Shown one piece after another: positions 1 to 10,112 of a stretch of DNA of 64,000 nt. Position numbers and translations under genes: made by a program. Source of the stretch: Bretschneidera sinensis. Taxonomy: Eukaryota; Streptophyta; Magnoliopsida; Brassicales; Akaniaceae. Within the stretch, counting starts at the first letter, position 1; each line of letters begins with the position of its first letter. The notes below the pieces were generated by a model. That model saw only the letters and a program-made list of their open reading frames with translations. It ran no database searches and was not told the origin of the DNA. The stretch is taken from contig CM043700.1 of assembly GCA_023935145.1 (NCBI GenBank), positions 100,730,400 to 100,794,399 on the forward strand, in the 5' to 3' direction.

Positions 1-1970
1 ATAGATCGGTTCAATTTGTTTTTTTTAATGAGTACTTTGTCGGATTTCACAAAAATTAATGGGTTGTATGTCTTTGTTTGTATCGAATGTGTTTCGTTCT
101 TCATACATGTCCTTCGACGCTCCCTTAGACCTGTTTGCGGCTTTTACGTGTTCAATTCATTGCCTTATTTGCTTGAACAACAGCTTTCTATACACACTAT
201 TGGCAACTTTTCGATGTGTTTTCTCGAGAAACCCATAAGTTGTTGGTAAAGATGATCAAACAGAGATTCACAATAGTGGGTGCATTGAACCCATTCTCTG
301 TTAGGTGCTTGTAAAAATTAAGTCTTTAAGGAATCTTTGAAAAACAAGATTGGATTGTATGTTTACAATATTTTGCATAAAGCGGTATGTTAGTATTTAA
401 TAGTAATTTACACCATTTTTCTAGCTAGTATTTTTGTGAACAAACATTGAAATTTTGTTGGAATTGTCAATTCAATATGATAAATCAAACATTAGAATAG
501 AATAGTTATCATATTTCAGCGTTATTCAATTCAAATGGAATCAATATTCAATTTAATTCAATTACACCCCGTGAACTAAACGTGACATAAATAGATTGAA
601 GATAGTTTTTAAACTACAATGAGTGCAAAATAAAATTTTACTTGACAAAATTAAATGAATTTTTTTTATCATACAGAACTTTTAATGAAAGATGTAATAC
701 ATGGAAAATTCAAATGAACTGTTTCACATTAGTAGAAAAACACTTCTTCAATCACTATCTAGCTTGGAGATGGTGAAGGACCACTTGAGCCCTCGCCACT
801 TGAGCCATGTATAGTTTGATTGTTTTGAGGTTTGACAAAACAAGAAAGATATATTATTGTCAAGTGGTCAAACCTAAAGAGATGTAGGTCATGTTCAAAG
901 AAACTGTTAATTATTTCTTGAATTTTTTAGACCCAAGCCCACTAGCAAGGGGTTTTATAATAGAGTTTTGCTATTTTTTTTATTTAGTTAATAAAGTCGT
1001 TTTAATTTTCAATTTTCAAGTAGATTGTAAATTAGGGTTTGAGAGTTTTTTTAAAATTTTTTGTGCTTCATTCTTATTACAGTGGTCTTTTTTTATTATC
1101 ACTCATAAACGTACAAATTTTATTTTTGAACAATGGAAATTTGTGTTTTTTTTTTTTTTTTTTTTTGCTCTTTTCTTAACAAATGCCTTTTATTTTAGAC
1201 TCGCCCTAAAAACATTACTCAACAAATTAAACTTACAAAGAAGAAAAAGAAGAGTTTACACCGGAGAAATTATAAATATCAAGAAAGAAAAAAGTAAGTA
1301 AAGGTCGAAAACAACTAATCAAGACTTCTTGAAAAGGTTTTCCAACGAATCTGGTGCTAACTTTTTTTCTTTCCCTAAACCTTTGAATGGGAAAATGAAG
1401 TATACATAGAACTATTATTAGTGTCTATAATAAACTAGAAAAACTTAGCATAAAATAAGGGAAGAAATAGCAGAGCAACTTCACACCGCCCCCTGTAAAG
1501 TTTAGTGAAACAAGCAGCTCTAAACCTAACCCATATAAATGATAGAAACCATATATAGTATCGCATCAAAACTAGCAGCGTTACTTTTGTCTTATAGTAT
1601 TGACGTTAAGCCTTCGTGTCTCCATTACCGTTCCAAAACCCAGCCTTTTCTGCATGCCTTTATTTTTATGCGGTCGGCAATTAATGGAATGATTTTCGTA
1701 TTTAATTATCGTGCCTGATCAACTACATACAGCTTTATGAAAAATTTTCTCCGTAATTCATCGACGCCCACAAGATGGACCGACTGGAAGCGTTAGCTGA
1801 CAAAATTTGTTTTAAGTCGTCACAGAGAAGACTAGAAGAGGAGAATCCCAGAGAATTTAGCAACCCACTTAATTCAACTCCATTAGAGACTCGAAGCGAA
1901 TCTCCTTTTAATTATACCACTTTTTGATAATTACACATAGTTGCAGCCCTACGCAATTAAGCATTTGATT
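1..1970. other. AT-rich intergenic DNA, no recognised gene
   Basis: Low-complexity AT-rich sequence with a T homopolymer near 1143-1165. Short open frames exist on both strands but none shows a recognisable domain, and their composition looks like chance. The last few hundred bases before the Tat LTR are more mixed in composition but I recognise nothing in them. Confidence 0.6.
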
Positions 1971-1975
1971 GGTTC

Positions 1976-2498
1976 TGATGGCCCACAAAACCCTTCGTCC
2001 AATAAAACACCTACACGTGGATTCTAGCATCGCCAATAGAACTATAGCACGTGTCAAAGTCTCCACAGCCTGGCAAAGCACACATGGAGCAAGCAGATCA
2101 TGCAACCGCCACGTCAAATCGTGATTAGCGGGCCTAACCCCCTCTGACATACGCTACTCACTGAGTATGCGATTAAGATCTCTCTCTAAAACCTGGGATC
2201 ATAGGGGTAGGGCCATACCTCCCCCCACGTGAGCGACCTCCACTCGGAATGCTATAAATATCCTAAGGTATGTAAGTCCAAGACAGAACCTTTTTCCCAC
2301 ACAATCAGGACTTTTCTACTTTAAAATTAACCCTCAGCCTCGGCCTGACTAGAGCGTCGGAGCACCCTCGGAGGTCTCCCCTTCCCCTCATTCCGAGAGT
2401 CCTTTAGTTCACCTTTGTTCATCCGTGCAGATTACAAGAAGTAAACCCTGGGTCCTACGTGTCAACACTACATCAACAACATTTTAATGGCATCAACA
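1976..2498 (+). repeat. Tat element 5' LTR
   Basis: It begins TGATGG and ends TCAACA. The same sequence, with modest divergence, recurs as a split copy at 31715-32095 plus 38152-38307. A TATA-like TATAAATA lies near 2253-2260. The TG...CA ends and the PBS 3 bp downstream fix the boundaries. Confidence 0.85.
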
Positions 2499-2501
2499 GA
2501 T

Positions 2502-2516
2502 TGGCACCGTCTGTGG
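2502..2516 (+). other. Tat primer-binding site, probable tRNA-Asp
   Basis: TGGCACCGTCTGTGG lies 3 bp after the 5' LTR. The first nine bases match the complement of the plant tRNA-Asp 3' end (TGGCGCCGT) with one mismatch. The following CTGTGGGAA is typical of Tat-type gypsy elements. Confidence 0.7.
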
Positions 2517-2577
2517 GAAGCCACAATCTTTCGCTGAATAGTAGAAGCGAAGAAATCTAGAGAATTCATCTGTTGCG

Positions 2578-3033
2578 ATGCCGCCAAGAACCACCACAAA
2601 ATAAGCCAGCAAGGGAGCCCCAACGGCGTGCTCTGCTCCCATCCGAGGCGGCGCCCAGAGCTAGCGATCTAGGCCCAGATTCCCCGTGATCCCAGAGTGT
2701 GCAACCCCCGGGTAAAGCAGACGGCCCCCCATTAGAGAACAGTGTCCCCGTCTCTCCGAGACCGACTCCCTGACTATGAGGGAGCAGCCGCGCCTCCCCA
2801 GACTGCCCTCGTGACTCAGGCTCAATTCAAATAGCTCTCCCGAATGATAGCCGACTTGGCGGCCCAAGTCCGAGGTAGAGGCCAGCAACCCTCTTTTTCT
2901 CCCCACCAAGCTCCCAAACAAGCGAAATCTTCTGATAGCAAAGATCCAACCTACAGCCAATCCATGGCCAAGCCCTCGCTGCGCTATGGCCGATTCAAGG
3001 AAAGCTCCTCCTCCAAGAGCAACTTCAACCTGG
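2578..3033 (+). pseudogene. gag: Tat gag, N-terminal part (broken)
   Basis: An ATG at 2578 opens a Met-Pro-Pro start that hits a stop after eight codons, and further stops and frame changes follow. The frame from 2844 carries a fragment reading MIADLAAQVRGRG that continues to the Athila-1 insertion point. The TSD ACAAA at 3034-3038 marks the break, and gag resumes at 17147. The function would be the capsid/nucleocapsid precursor. This part is low in recognisable domains, so the assignment rests on position and on continuity with the clear gag across the insertion. Confidence 0.65.
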
Positions 3034-3038
3034 ACAAA

Positions 3039-4261
3039 TGATGAGTCTTAAATATTGCATATTTTATACCCTTAACTTATATTTGTTATGCTCTTAGTTA
3101 GTAGTATTTTACTTTATTTTACGTCTTTCTTGTGTTTTGTGTATTTTTACAGGTTTGTGGAGAAAATGAAGCATTTCAGGAGATTTGAAGCTTCTAGAGA
3201 CATTGCGATCGATCGCACGAGATATGCGATCGAGCGCACCTGCGCTCGAGCGCACCTGCCTATGATCGAGCAGAAGGTCATCATCCCACATCGGTCAAAA
3301 TCTTTACAGCGCGATCGAGCGCACCAGACACGCGATCGAGCGCACCTGCGATCGATCGTAACATACTGCGATCGAGCGCACTCGGGCAGTATCCCACATC
3401 ATTTCTGCAAGCCACATTGCTCCGGGTCTCCCCCTATATAAACACCACCTGACTTCATAATTCAGTGTACAATTCCTGAGCCACTTTGGTGTTTACCGGT
3501 GGACGTCCGCCAGCATTTTGGTGGATCCCGAAGGCATTGCTACCACGAGGGGAAGCACCGCCCATCAGCGAGTGGAATTTCTCCCATGTAAAGTTGTTTA
3601 TTTATTTATTTTTATTTAGTTGTTGTAGTTTAATGTTTAGCACTTTTATTATGAATTATAGTTTCATAGTTATGAGTGGCTAGACTCTTCAGCTAGGGTT
3701 GAAGATGAAGCCCCGCCGTTGTTTGGCGTAGTAGTTCAGATTTGCTTGTACAAATCTGACAATTTTTAGTATAAATGTTCTGTCAATTATATGAGTTAAT
3801 CTTATAATTGATTGAGTTTAAATTGTCTGTTGGATTTTCTTTGTGTTTCATCTGATGGATACATTGAATGCTTTTCGATTAAATTGGATTCCCTTTGTGA
3901 TTTGTTAAGAGCGGATACATTGGGTGCTTTTGGTTTAGTTGGGATATTCTTTGTTTTTTGTCTTATAGTTGGATTCATTGAATGTTTTGATAGGCTATAT
4001 TTTTAGAACATATATACTTAACTTTGGTGGGGTGGATTCGGAAACTTTAGTGTTTTTAATTATTAGTTTTTAAATCAACTTAGTTTAGTTTTAATTTATT
4101 TTTCAAAATCATCTGAAATTCGGAACTAGGTTAAGATAGAGTTAATTTAGATTAAAAATTATATTTTTACAACACAATTCCTTGTGGATTCGACCTCGCA
4201 CTTGCACAATGCTATACTGCAAACGACTCGTGCGCTTGCGAGTAATTTAAAACTCACAACA
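3039..4261 (+). repeat. Athila-1 5' LTR
   Basis: 1223 bp. It carries a cluster of GCGATCGATCGC and GATCGAGCGCAC palindromic motifs (about 3205-3385), a TATATAAA TATA-like box near 3434, and a degenerate triplicated 54-bp segment at 3830-3992 that keeps a 64-codon frame open. The 3' LTR copy lacks about 16 bp of the palindrome cluster. Confidence 0.92.
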
Positions 4262-4267
4262 AGTTTT

Positions 4268-4282
4268 TGGCGTCAATGCCGG
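4268..4282 (+). other. Athila-1 PBS, degenerate tRNA-Asp type
   Basis: TGGCGTCAATGCCGG lies 6 bp after the LTR, the same spacing as in Athila-2. It differs from the tRNA-Asp complement at a few central positions, so priming efficiency is doubtful. Confidence 0.75.
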
Positions 4283-4421
4283 CTTGTGCCGACATTGATT
4301 TTATTTTGTCTGAAAATTTTTTGGTTTGGTTTGTGAAAATTTTTTGTCTGAATTGATTTTATTTTTCTACTAGTTAGTTATCAATTTAAAAAAAAAATAA
4401 TTTAATTTTAAAAAAAAAATT

Positions 4422-5180
4422 ATGTGGATGAATCCAGCGCCGGTTTCACAGTCTTTAGAGGACACCATTAAGGAGTACATTAAAATGACCAGCCCGTCCC
4501 TCAATGCTGCCAACACTTTCAATGTTGAAAGCTGTTCCATCTGTGCTAGTCCCATGCATCTAGCACAGAACTGCCCATCAATGCCGGCTTGTGCCGAGTA
4601 TCCTATGAAACAAATGAATGCTTTCAATGACTGTTGTTGGCGATCAAATGGATCTTGCTCTGAAACATACAATCCAGGGTGGTGGGACCACTCTAATTTT
4701 TCATGGGAGCAGAACCAACTGATGAATCAGGGAGGAGCCCCTTATAATCAATACCCTCCCAAATTTCCTCCACCAATACCAAGTTATGCCTATCCAGCAC
4801 CATCACCCGCTTACCAAGCTCCCATTCAAGCTCCAGCGTCGGTTTCACAGTCATTGGAGGACGCTCTCAATGATTTCATGAAAACGACTAGCCACAAAGA
4901 AGGCTCAACCTTGCTTTGCAAGAGGTTGTGAGGGCGGAAGATATTAAGCTGTTAGAGGCAGGGATCATTTATCCCATCTCTGATAGCAAGTGGGTGAGCC
5001 AGATTCCAGTCGTGCCCAAACATGCTGAATTGACGGTAGTAAATAAAGACGACGAGTTGGTTCCAACTCGAGTGTAGTCAAGATGGAGAAAGTGTCTAGA
5101 CTAACGTAAATTGAATGCTGCCACTAGGCCTGATCATTTTCCATTCCCATTTATTGATCAGATGGTGGAGAACTTAGTTG
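4422..5180 (+). pseudogene. gag: Athila-1 rearranged gag C-terminus fused to an RT fragment
   Basis: An open frame at 4422-4931 contains the zinc knuckle CSICASPMHLAQNC (CX2CX4HX4C, about residues 36-49) and a Pro/Ala/Tyr-rich tail. A segment resembling the downstream SQSLEDT repeat also appears before the knuckle, an order not seen in Athila-2, so the region has been rearranged. From about 4890 the DNA jumps to the start of RT (matching Athila-2 around IYPISDSKW) with stops, and ends near 5180. All protease sequence and most of pol are missing. It cannot encode replication enzymes. A shortened Gag-like peptide is possible but unsupported. Confidence 0.85.
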
Positions 5181-5245
5181 GGTCTGTTTACTAATGTTGG
5201 GTCTGGCTGAAGACGTTAAACTTAGCGCTCATGGGAGGCACCCCA
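5181..5245 (+). other. Athila-1 post-pol motif, cut by Athila-2
   Basis: The motif GTCTGGCTGAAGACGT followed by TTAGCGCTCATGGGAGGCA ends in CCCCA at 5245. It also occurs just after pol in Athila-2 (minus strand, about 7750-7795) and in Athila-B (27113-27156). Athila-2 inserted inside it, duplicating CCCCA. Confidence 0.8.
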
Positions 5246-6509
5246 TGTTGTGAGTTTTAAATTACTCGCAAGCGCACGAGTCGTTTGCAGTATAGCGTTG
5301 TGCAAGTGCGAGGTCGAATCCACAGGGAATTGCGTTGTGAAAATATAATTTTTAATCTAAATTAACTCTATCTTAACCTAGTTCCGAATTTCAGATGATA
5401 TTGCAAAATAAATTAAAACTAAATTAAATTGATTTAAAATCTAATAATAAAAAGCACTAAGGTTTCCGAATCCACCCAACCGAAGTTAAGCATACATGTT
5501 CTAAAAATATAGCCTATCAAAACATTCAATGAATCCAACTATAAGACAAAAAACAAAGAATATCCCAACTAAATCAAAAGCACCCGATGTATCCGCTCTT
5601 AACAAATCACAAAGGGAATCCAATTTAATCGAAAAGCATTCAATGTATCCATCAGATGAAACACAAAGAAAATCCAACAGACAATTTAAACTCAATCAAT
5701 TATAAGATTAACTCAAATAATTGACAGAACATTTATACTAAAAATTGTCAGATTTGTACAAGCAAATCTGAACTACTACGCCAAACAACGGCGGGGCTTC
5801 ATCTTCAACCTTAGCGGAAGAGTCTAGCCACTCATAACTATAAAACTATAATAACAAGTGCTAAACATTTAAACTAAAACAACTGAATATAAAGAAATAA
5901 ATAAACAACTTTACATGGGAGAAATTCCACTCGCTGACGGGCGGCGCTTCCCCTCGTGGTAGCAATGCCTTCGGAATCCACCAGAATGCTAGCGGACGTC
6001 CACCGGTAAACACCAAAGTGGCTCAGGAATTGTACACTGAATTATGAAGCCAAATGGTGTTTATATAGGGGGAGACCCGGAGTAAAACAGGTTGCAGAAA
6101 CGATGTGGGATACAGGCCCGTGTGCACTCGATCGCAGTGTGGTGCGATCGATCGTAGGTACGATCGATCGCATGTCTTGTGCGCACGATCTCATGTGCGC
6201 TCGATCGCATGTCTGTTGCGATCGATCACAAATGCACTGAACTTCAATTATTTCGATGTGGGATGTTGACCATGCGCTCGTTCAAAGGCAGGTGCGCTCG
6301 AGCGCTGGTGCGCTCGATCGCATATCTGTTGCGATCGAGCGCAATGTCTCCAGAAGCTTCAAATCAACCTGAAATGCTGCACTTTCTCCACAAAGCTGTA
6401 AAAACACACAAAACACAAGAAAAACGTAAAATAAAGTAAAATAATACTAACTAAGAGCATAACAAATATAAGTTAAGGGTCTAAAATATGCAATATTTAA
6501 GACTCATCA
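5246..6509 (-). repeat. Athila-2 3' LTR
   Basis: On the minus strand it begins TGATGAGTC at 6509 and ends ACTCACAACA at 5246. It lies directly after the PPT. It stands in inverted orientation to the Athila-1 5' LTR, whose end is under 1 kb away. Confidence 0.95.
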
Positions 6510-6510
6510 A

Positions 6511-6524
6511 ATACCCCCAAACTT
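6511..6524 (-). other. Athila-2 polypurine tract
   Basis: On the minus strand this reads AAGTTTGGGGGTAT, immediately upstream of the 3' LTR. It is the expected plus-strand primer for reverse transcription. Confidence 0.85.
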
Positions 6525-7820
6525 ATATTTTGCTAGTCCCTTAGCAAAACAAAATAAAAGACTCAATGAAAAACAAAGAACATAAAGATAAAGTCATCAC
6601 TCATGGTATCCAAAAATTTAAGGAGCACACATCACCATGATATTCATTCATAAGCAAGCTTAAAAAGGTAAACCCATCTTCGCAATGAATAGAAATGTTA
6701 AAATCTAATTACTTACAAAAGGCAGGATAAGGCATCACAAGCTTGAATCAGTGTAAGGTGAATTAGCATATAAAAATGAAGCTTCCAAGTAACTCTAATG
6801 TGCAAGGTCTCCATGTCTCAAGATTCACCGAATTTCCCATCAAAAATGAACGAAAAGGCATAGTTTTTATTTTATTCACTTTTTATTTTTTTTCTTATTA
6901 TTTTTTTTATTATTAAGGTACGGCTATGCTTAGTTCCCTTGAGCTTTCTAATTGACCCATGTAGCGAGTGTTAAGTCAATGACTCCCAAATCAGATGGTT
7001 TTAGGGCATTAGGTGTAAAGACACTCCTAAGGACTTACTAACTCGAGTCAAAAAGGCTACGAAATTAACCGACCTTAATATTACCAAGCAAAATTCCACC
7101 TTTTGACGTGAACACTCACTGCTTACTGAGGCAAGAGGTCCAGTTACTCAGCGAAAAGTTTATTGATAAATTTTTTTTTTTTTTTTTATATTTTCCTATG
7201 CCCAAGAGTTCATCCAACAAGTCATCCAGTTTCAGTTAAGATAAGGAAAAATACACATTAAAATCACGTGTCATACCTCACATAATTTGTGCTAATGTGC
7301 TCGTGTGAGATTAGATCAAACATGTGAATTCTCAAAATGCCTAAAGTAAGTAACTAAATTTTAAAAATTTATCACCAGATCATGTGTTCAAAATGTTAAG
7401 CTCACCAATGACATCACATCACAGAAAATGTTTAGATCAACTAAAATTTCACGATAACATGAGCATGCATTTATCTCTATGATGAAAAGACAACAAATTA
7501 GGACAAAGTGTGTGATGTGTCTCCCATACCCCCAAACTTAAATTACACATTGACCCCAATGTGTGACTAATATGAAAAGAGCTGACCTGAGATATGGAGA
7601 ACTATCTGGACTGGTATGGCTCATAGCATACCCCCAAACTTGAACTGAAGTACGCTTTGTCCCTGAAAAATAAAAACTGGAAAACAAAAAATACTGGAAA
7701 CAAATATTAATCATAAAAATGCGAAATAATAAATAAACAAAAGAAAAGATAAGCTGTGGGATGCCTCCCATGAGCGCTAAGTTTTACGTCTTCAGCCAGA
7801 CTCTCCCTAGAATACTACAC
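6525..7820 (-). other. Athila-2 noncoding 3' domain
   Basis: About 1.3 kb between the end of pol and the PPT with no convincing ORF. Blocks here (about 6930-7150: tracts around TAGTAAGTCCTTAGG and CCTCTTGCCTCAGTAAGCA) recur in Athila-1 (15317-15570) and in the diverged Athila-B (27832-28065). An env-like gene sits in this position in some Athila elements, but none is visible here. Confidence 0.75.
7527..7565 (-). promoter_or_regulatory. Internal hairpin plus PPT-like module (Athila-2)
   Basis: On the minus strand a perfect 8-bp stem ACACATTG / CAATGTGT with a 4-nt loop (7565-7546) is followed after a few bases by AAGTTTGGGGGTAT (7540-7527). A second PPT-like tract lies at 7641-7628. The module sits about 1 kb upstream of the true PPT and is conserved in Athila-1 and Athila-B. 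Its role is inferred only. Confidence 0.65.
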
Positions 7821-9674
7821 TCAATCTGAGTAACTAGGATCCTCCAACAGTATCGTCTCAATGTCCGGACTCCTCAACTCTAAGAACGGTTTCAGCCTCT
7901 GTCCATTTACCTTGAAAGTATTACCATTCTTAGGATCCTCAATCTCGATGGCCCCATGAGGAAAAACCGATCAAATAATGAATGGGCCTGACCATCGGGA
8001 TTTGAGCTTGCCTGGAAAAAGATGCAGGCGTGAATTATAAAGAAGAACTCTCTGACCCGGCTCAAAAGCTCGTCTCAAAATATTTTGGTCATGAGTCTTC
8101 TTCATTTGTGCTTTGTATGATCGGGCACACTCATATGCATCATTCCACAGCTCCTCCAATTCATTGAGTTGGAGCTTCCGTTGTGAGCCAGCCTTGGAAA
8201 GATTGAAATTTAGTTGTTTGACAGCCCAATACGCACGATGCTCTAATTCAACCGGAAGGTGACATGCCTTTCCGTATACAATGCGATAGGGAGACATGCC
8301 AATTGGCGTCTTAAAGGCTGTCCGATATGCCCACAGTGCATCCGTCAATCGCAGAGACCAATCCTTTCTAGTAGGGTTCACAGTCTTTTCCAAAATATGT
8401 TTGATCTCGCGATTTGAGATTTCCACTTGACCACTCGTCTGTGGGTGATATGGGGTGGCAACTTTGTGCGTGATACAATATTTCTTCATCAACTGCTCAA
8501 AGATCTTGTTGCAAAAGTGCTTACCTCCATCACTTATGATTGCTCGAGGCATACCAAAACGAGCAAAAATAGTGTCTTTCAAGAACTGGACCACAACTCT
8601 ATGGTCATTGGTCTTGCACGCAACGGCCTCCACCCACTTGGACAGATAGTCCACAGCAACTAGAATGTATAAGTAGCCAAAGGAGTTTGGGAATGGTCCC
8701 ATGAAATCAATGCCCCACACATCAAAAATCTCAACAATCAGAATAGGGTTGAGGGGCATCATATTTCTCCTAGAAAGACTCCCTAGCTTTTGGCAACGGT
8801 CACAAGATATACAGTAGGTGTGAGAGTCCCGAAACAGGGTAGGCCAATAAAATCCACACTGCAAAATCTTTGCAGCGGTCTTTTTAGCACTAAAATGGCC
8901 TCCACATGCATGATCATGACAAAAGGCGATGACATTAGATTGGTCATGCTCAGGGATACATCGTCTAATGATCTGATCAGGACAATACTTGAACAGGTAA
9001 GGATCGTCCCAGAAAAAGTGTTTTACCATGGCCAAAAATTTTGATTTATCTTGCCTCCCCCAATGCAAGGGCATGTGTCCGGTGACAAGATAGTTCACTA
9101 TGTCAGCAAACCATGGTGCGGGACTGTGAGCAATGTGCATCAATTGCTCATCAGGAAAGGTCTCAGAAATGGGAGTGGCAGCCTCACTGAATTCCATAAT
9201 CAATCTAGACAAATGGTCCGCCACCACATTTTCCGAACCTTTCTTATCCCGAATCTCAATGTCGAACTCTTGAAGTAGCAAGATCCATCGGATAAGACGA
9301 GATTTAGCATCTTTTTTAGAGAAAAGATACTTCAATGCAGCATGGTCCGAGTAGATAATGACTTTAGATCCTAACAAGTAGGATCTGAACTTGTCTAGTG
9401 CAAAAACGACTGCAAGCAACTCCTTCTCTGTGGTAGAATAATTGAGTTGTGTGTCGTTTAGAGTTTGACTTGCGTAATAGATAGCATGGGGAAGTTTATC
9501 AACACGCTGCCCCAAAACAGCTCCAACAGCATAGTCTGATGCGTCACACATAATCTCAAAAGGCACACCCCAGTTAGGTGGCTGAATAATGGGTGTGGAC
9601 GTCAGAATTTCCTTCAGATCCCCAAATACTTTCTTACAATCCTCATCAAATAGAAATGGGGCATCTTTTTTGCA
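7821..9674 (-). pseudogene. pol: Athila-2 pol, RNase H and integrase part
   Basis: The frame enters through a one-base frameshift in an A-run near 9668 and stays open to a stop at 7971-7973. The same frame continues past that stop to about 7821, so the stop looks like a point nonsense change that removes the last ~50 residues. RNase H shows [34 protein letters not shown] and SDHAALKYL. Integrase follows with an HHCC zinc finger (H275 to C316 region of the 589-residue frame), the catalytic triad D345, D404 and E440 with the usual D-35-E spacing, and a C-terminal domain around [20 protein letters not shown]. The enzymes would degrade the RNA template and insert the cDNA in the nucleus. The catalytic residues look intact. 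Confidence 0.92.
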
Positions 9675-10112
9675 ACAACTTGCACAAGGGCCTGGCGATC
9701 TTGCTGAAATTCTGGATAAATCGCCTATAGAAACCTGCATGGCCCAGAAAAGATCGAACCTCTTTCACCGTACGTGGGGGTGGAAGGCTGGAAATCAAAT
9801 CCACCTTCGCTTTGTCGACCTCAATCCCTCGATGAGATACGATATGCCCCAGTACAATTCCTTGCTTGACCATAAAATGGCACTTCTCCCAATTAAGCAC
9901 CAGGTTCTTCTCCTTGCACCGTACCAAAACCAAAGAGAGACGGTGCAGGCACTCCTCAAATGTTGAACCGAAGACGGAGAAGTCGTCCATGAAAATCTCC
10001 AAGAACCGCTCAACCATGTCAGAGAATATACTGACCATGCACCGCTGAAAAGTGGCAGGTGCATTGCATAACCCAAAGGGCATGCGACGGTAGGCGAAAG
10101 TCCCAAAAGGAC
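9646..10112 (-). pseudogene. pol: Athila-2 pol, C-terminal RT segment
   Basis: This frame, different from the segments on either side, encodes RPFG-type fingers (MPFGLCNAPATFQRCM), the RT active-site motif FMDDFSVFG, and the thumb/connection region through LGHIVSHRGIEVDKAKVDLI. It begins at a one-base frameshift near 10112 and ends at an A-run frameshift near 9668. FMDD in place of YVDD is usual in the Athila family. Read through the shifts, RT is complete in domain content. Confidence 0.92.

Noticed and set aside
891..1301. 136-codon open frame
   Set aside because: Phe- and Lys-rich translation of an AT-rich and poly-T tract, no domain, no homology recognised.
6525..7820. Env-like gene in the Athila-2 3' region
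   Set aside because: The position fits but no open frame with a signal peptide or membrane segment is visible on the coding strand.
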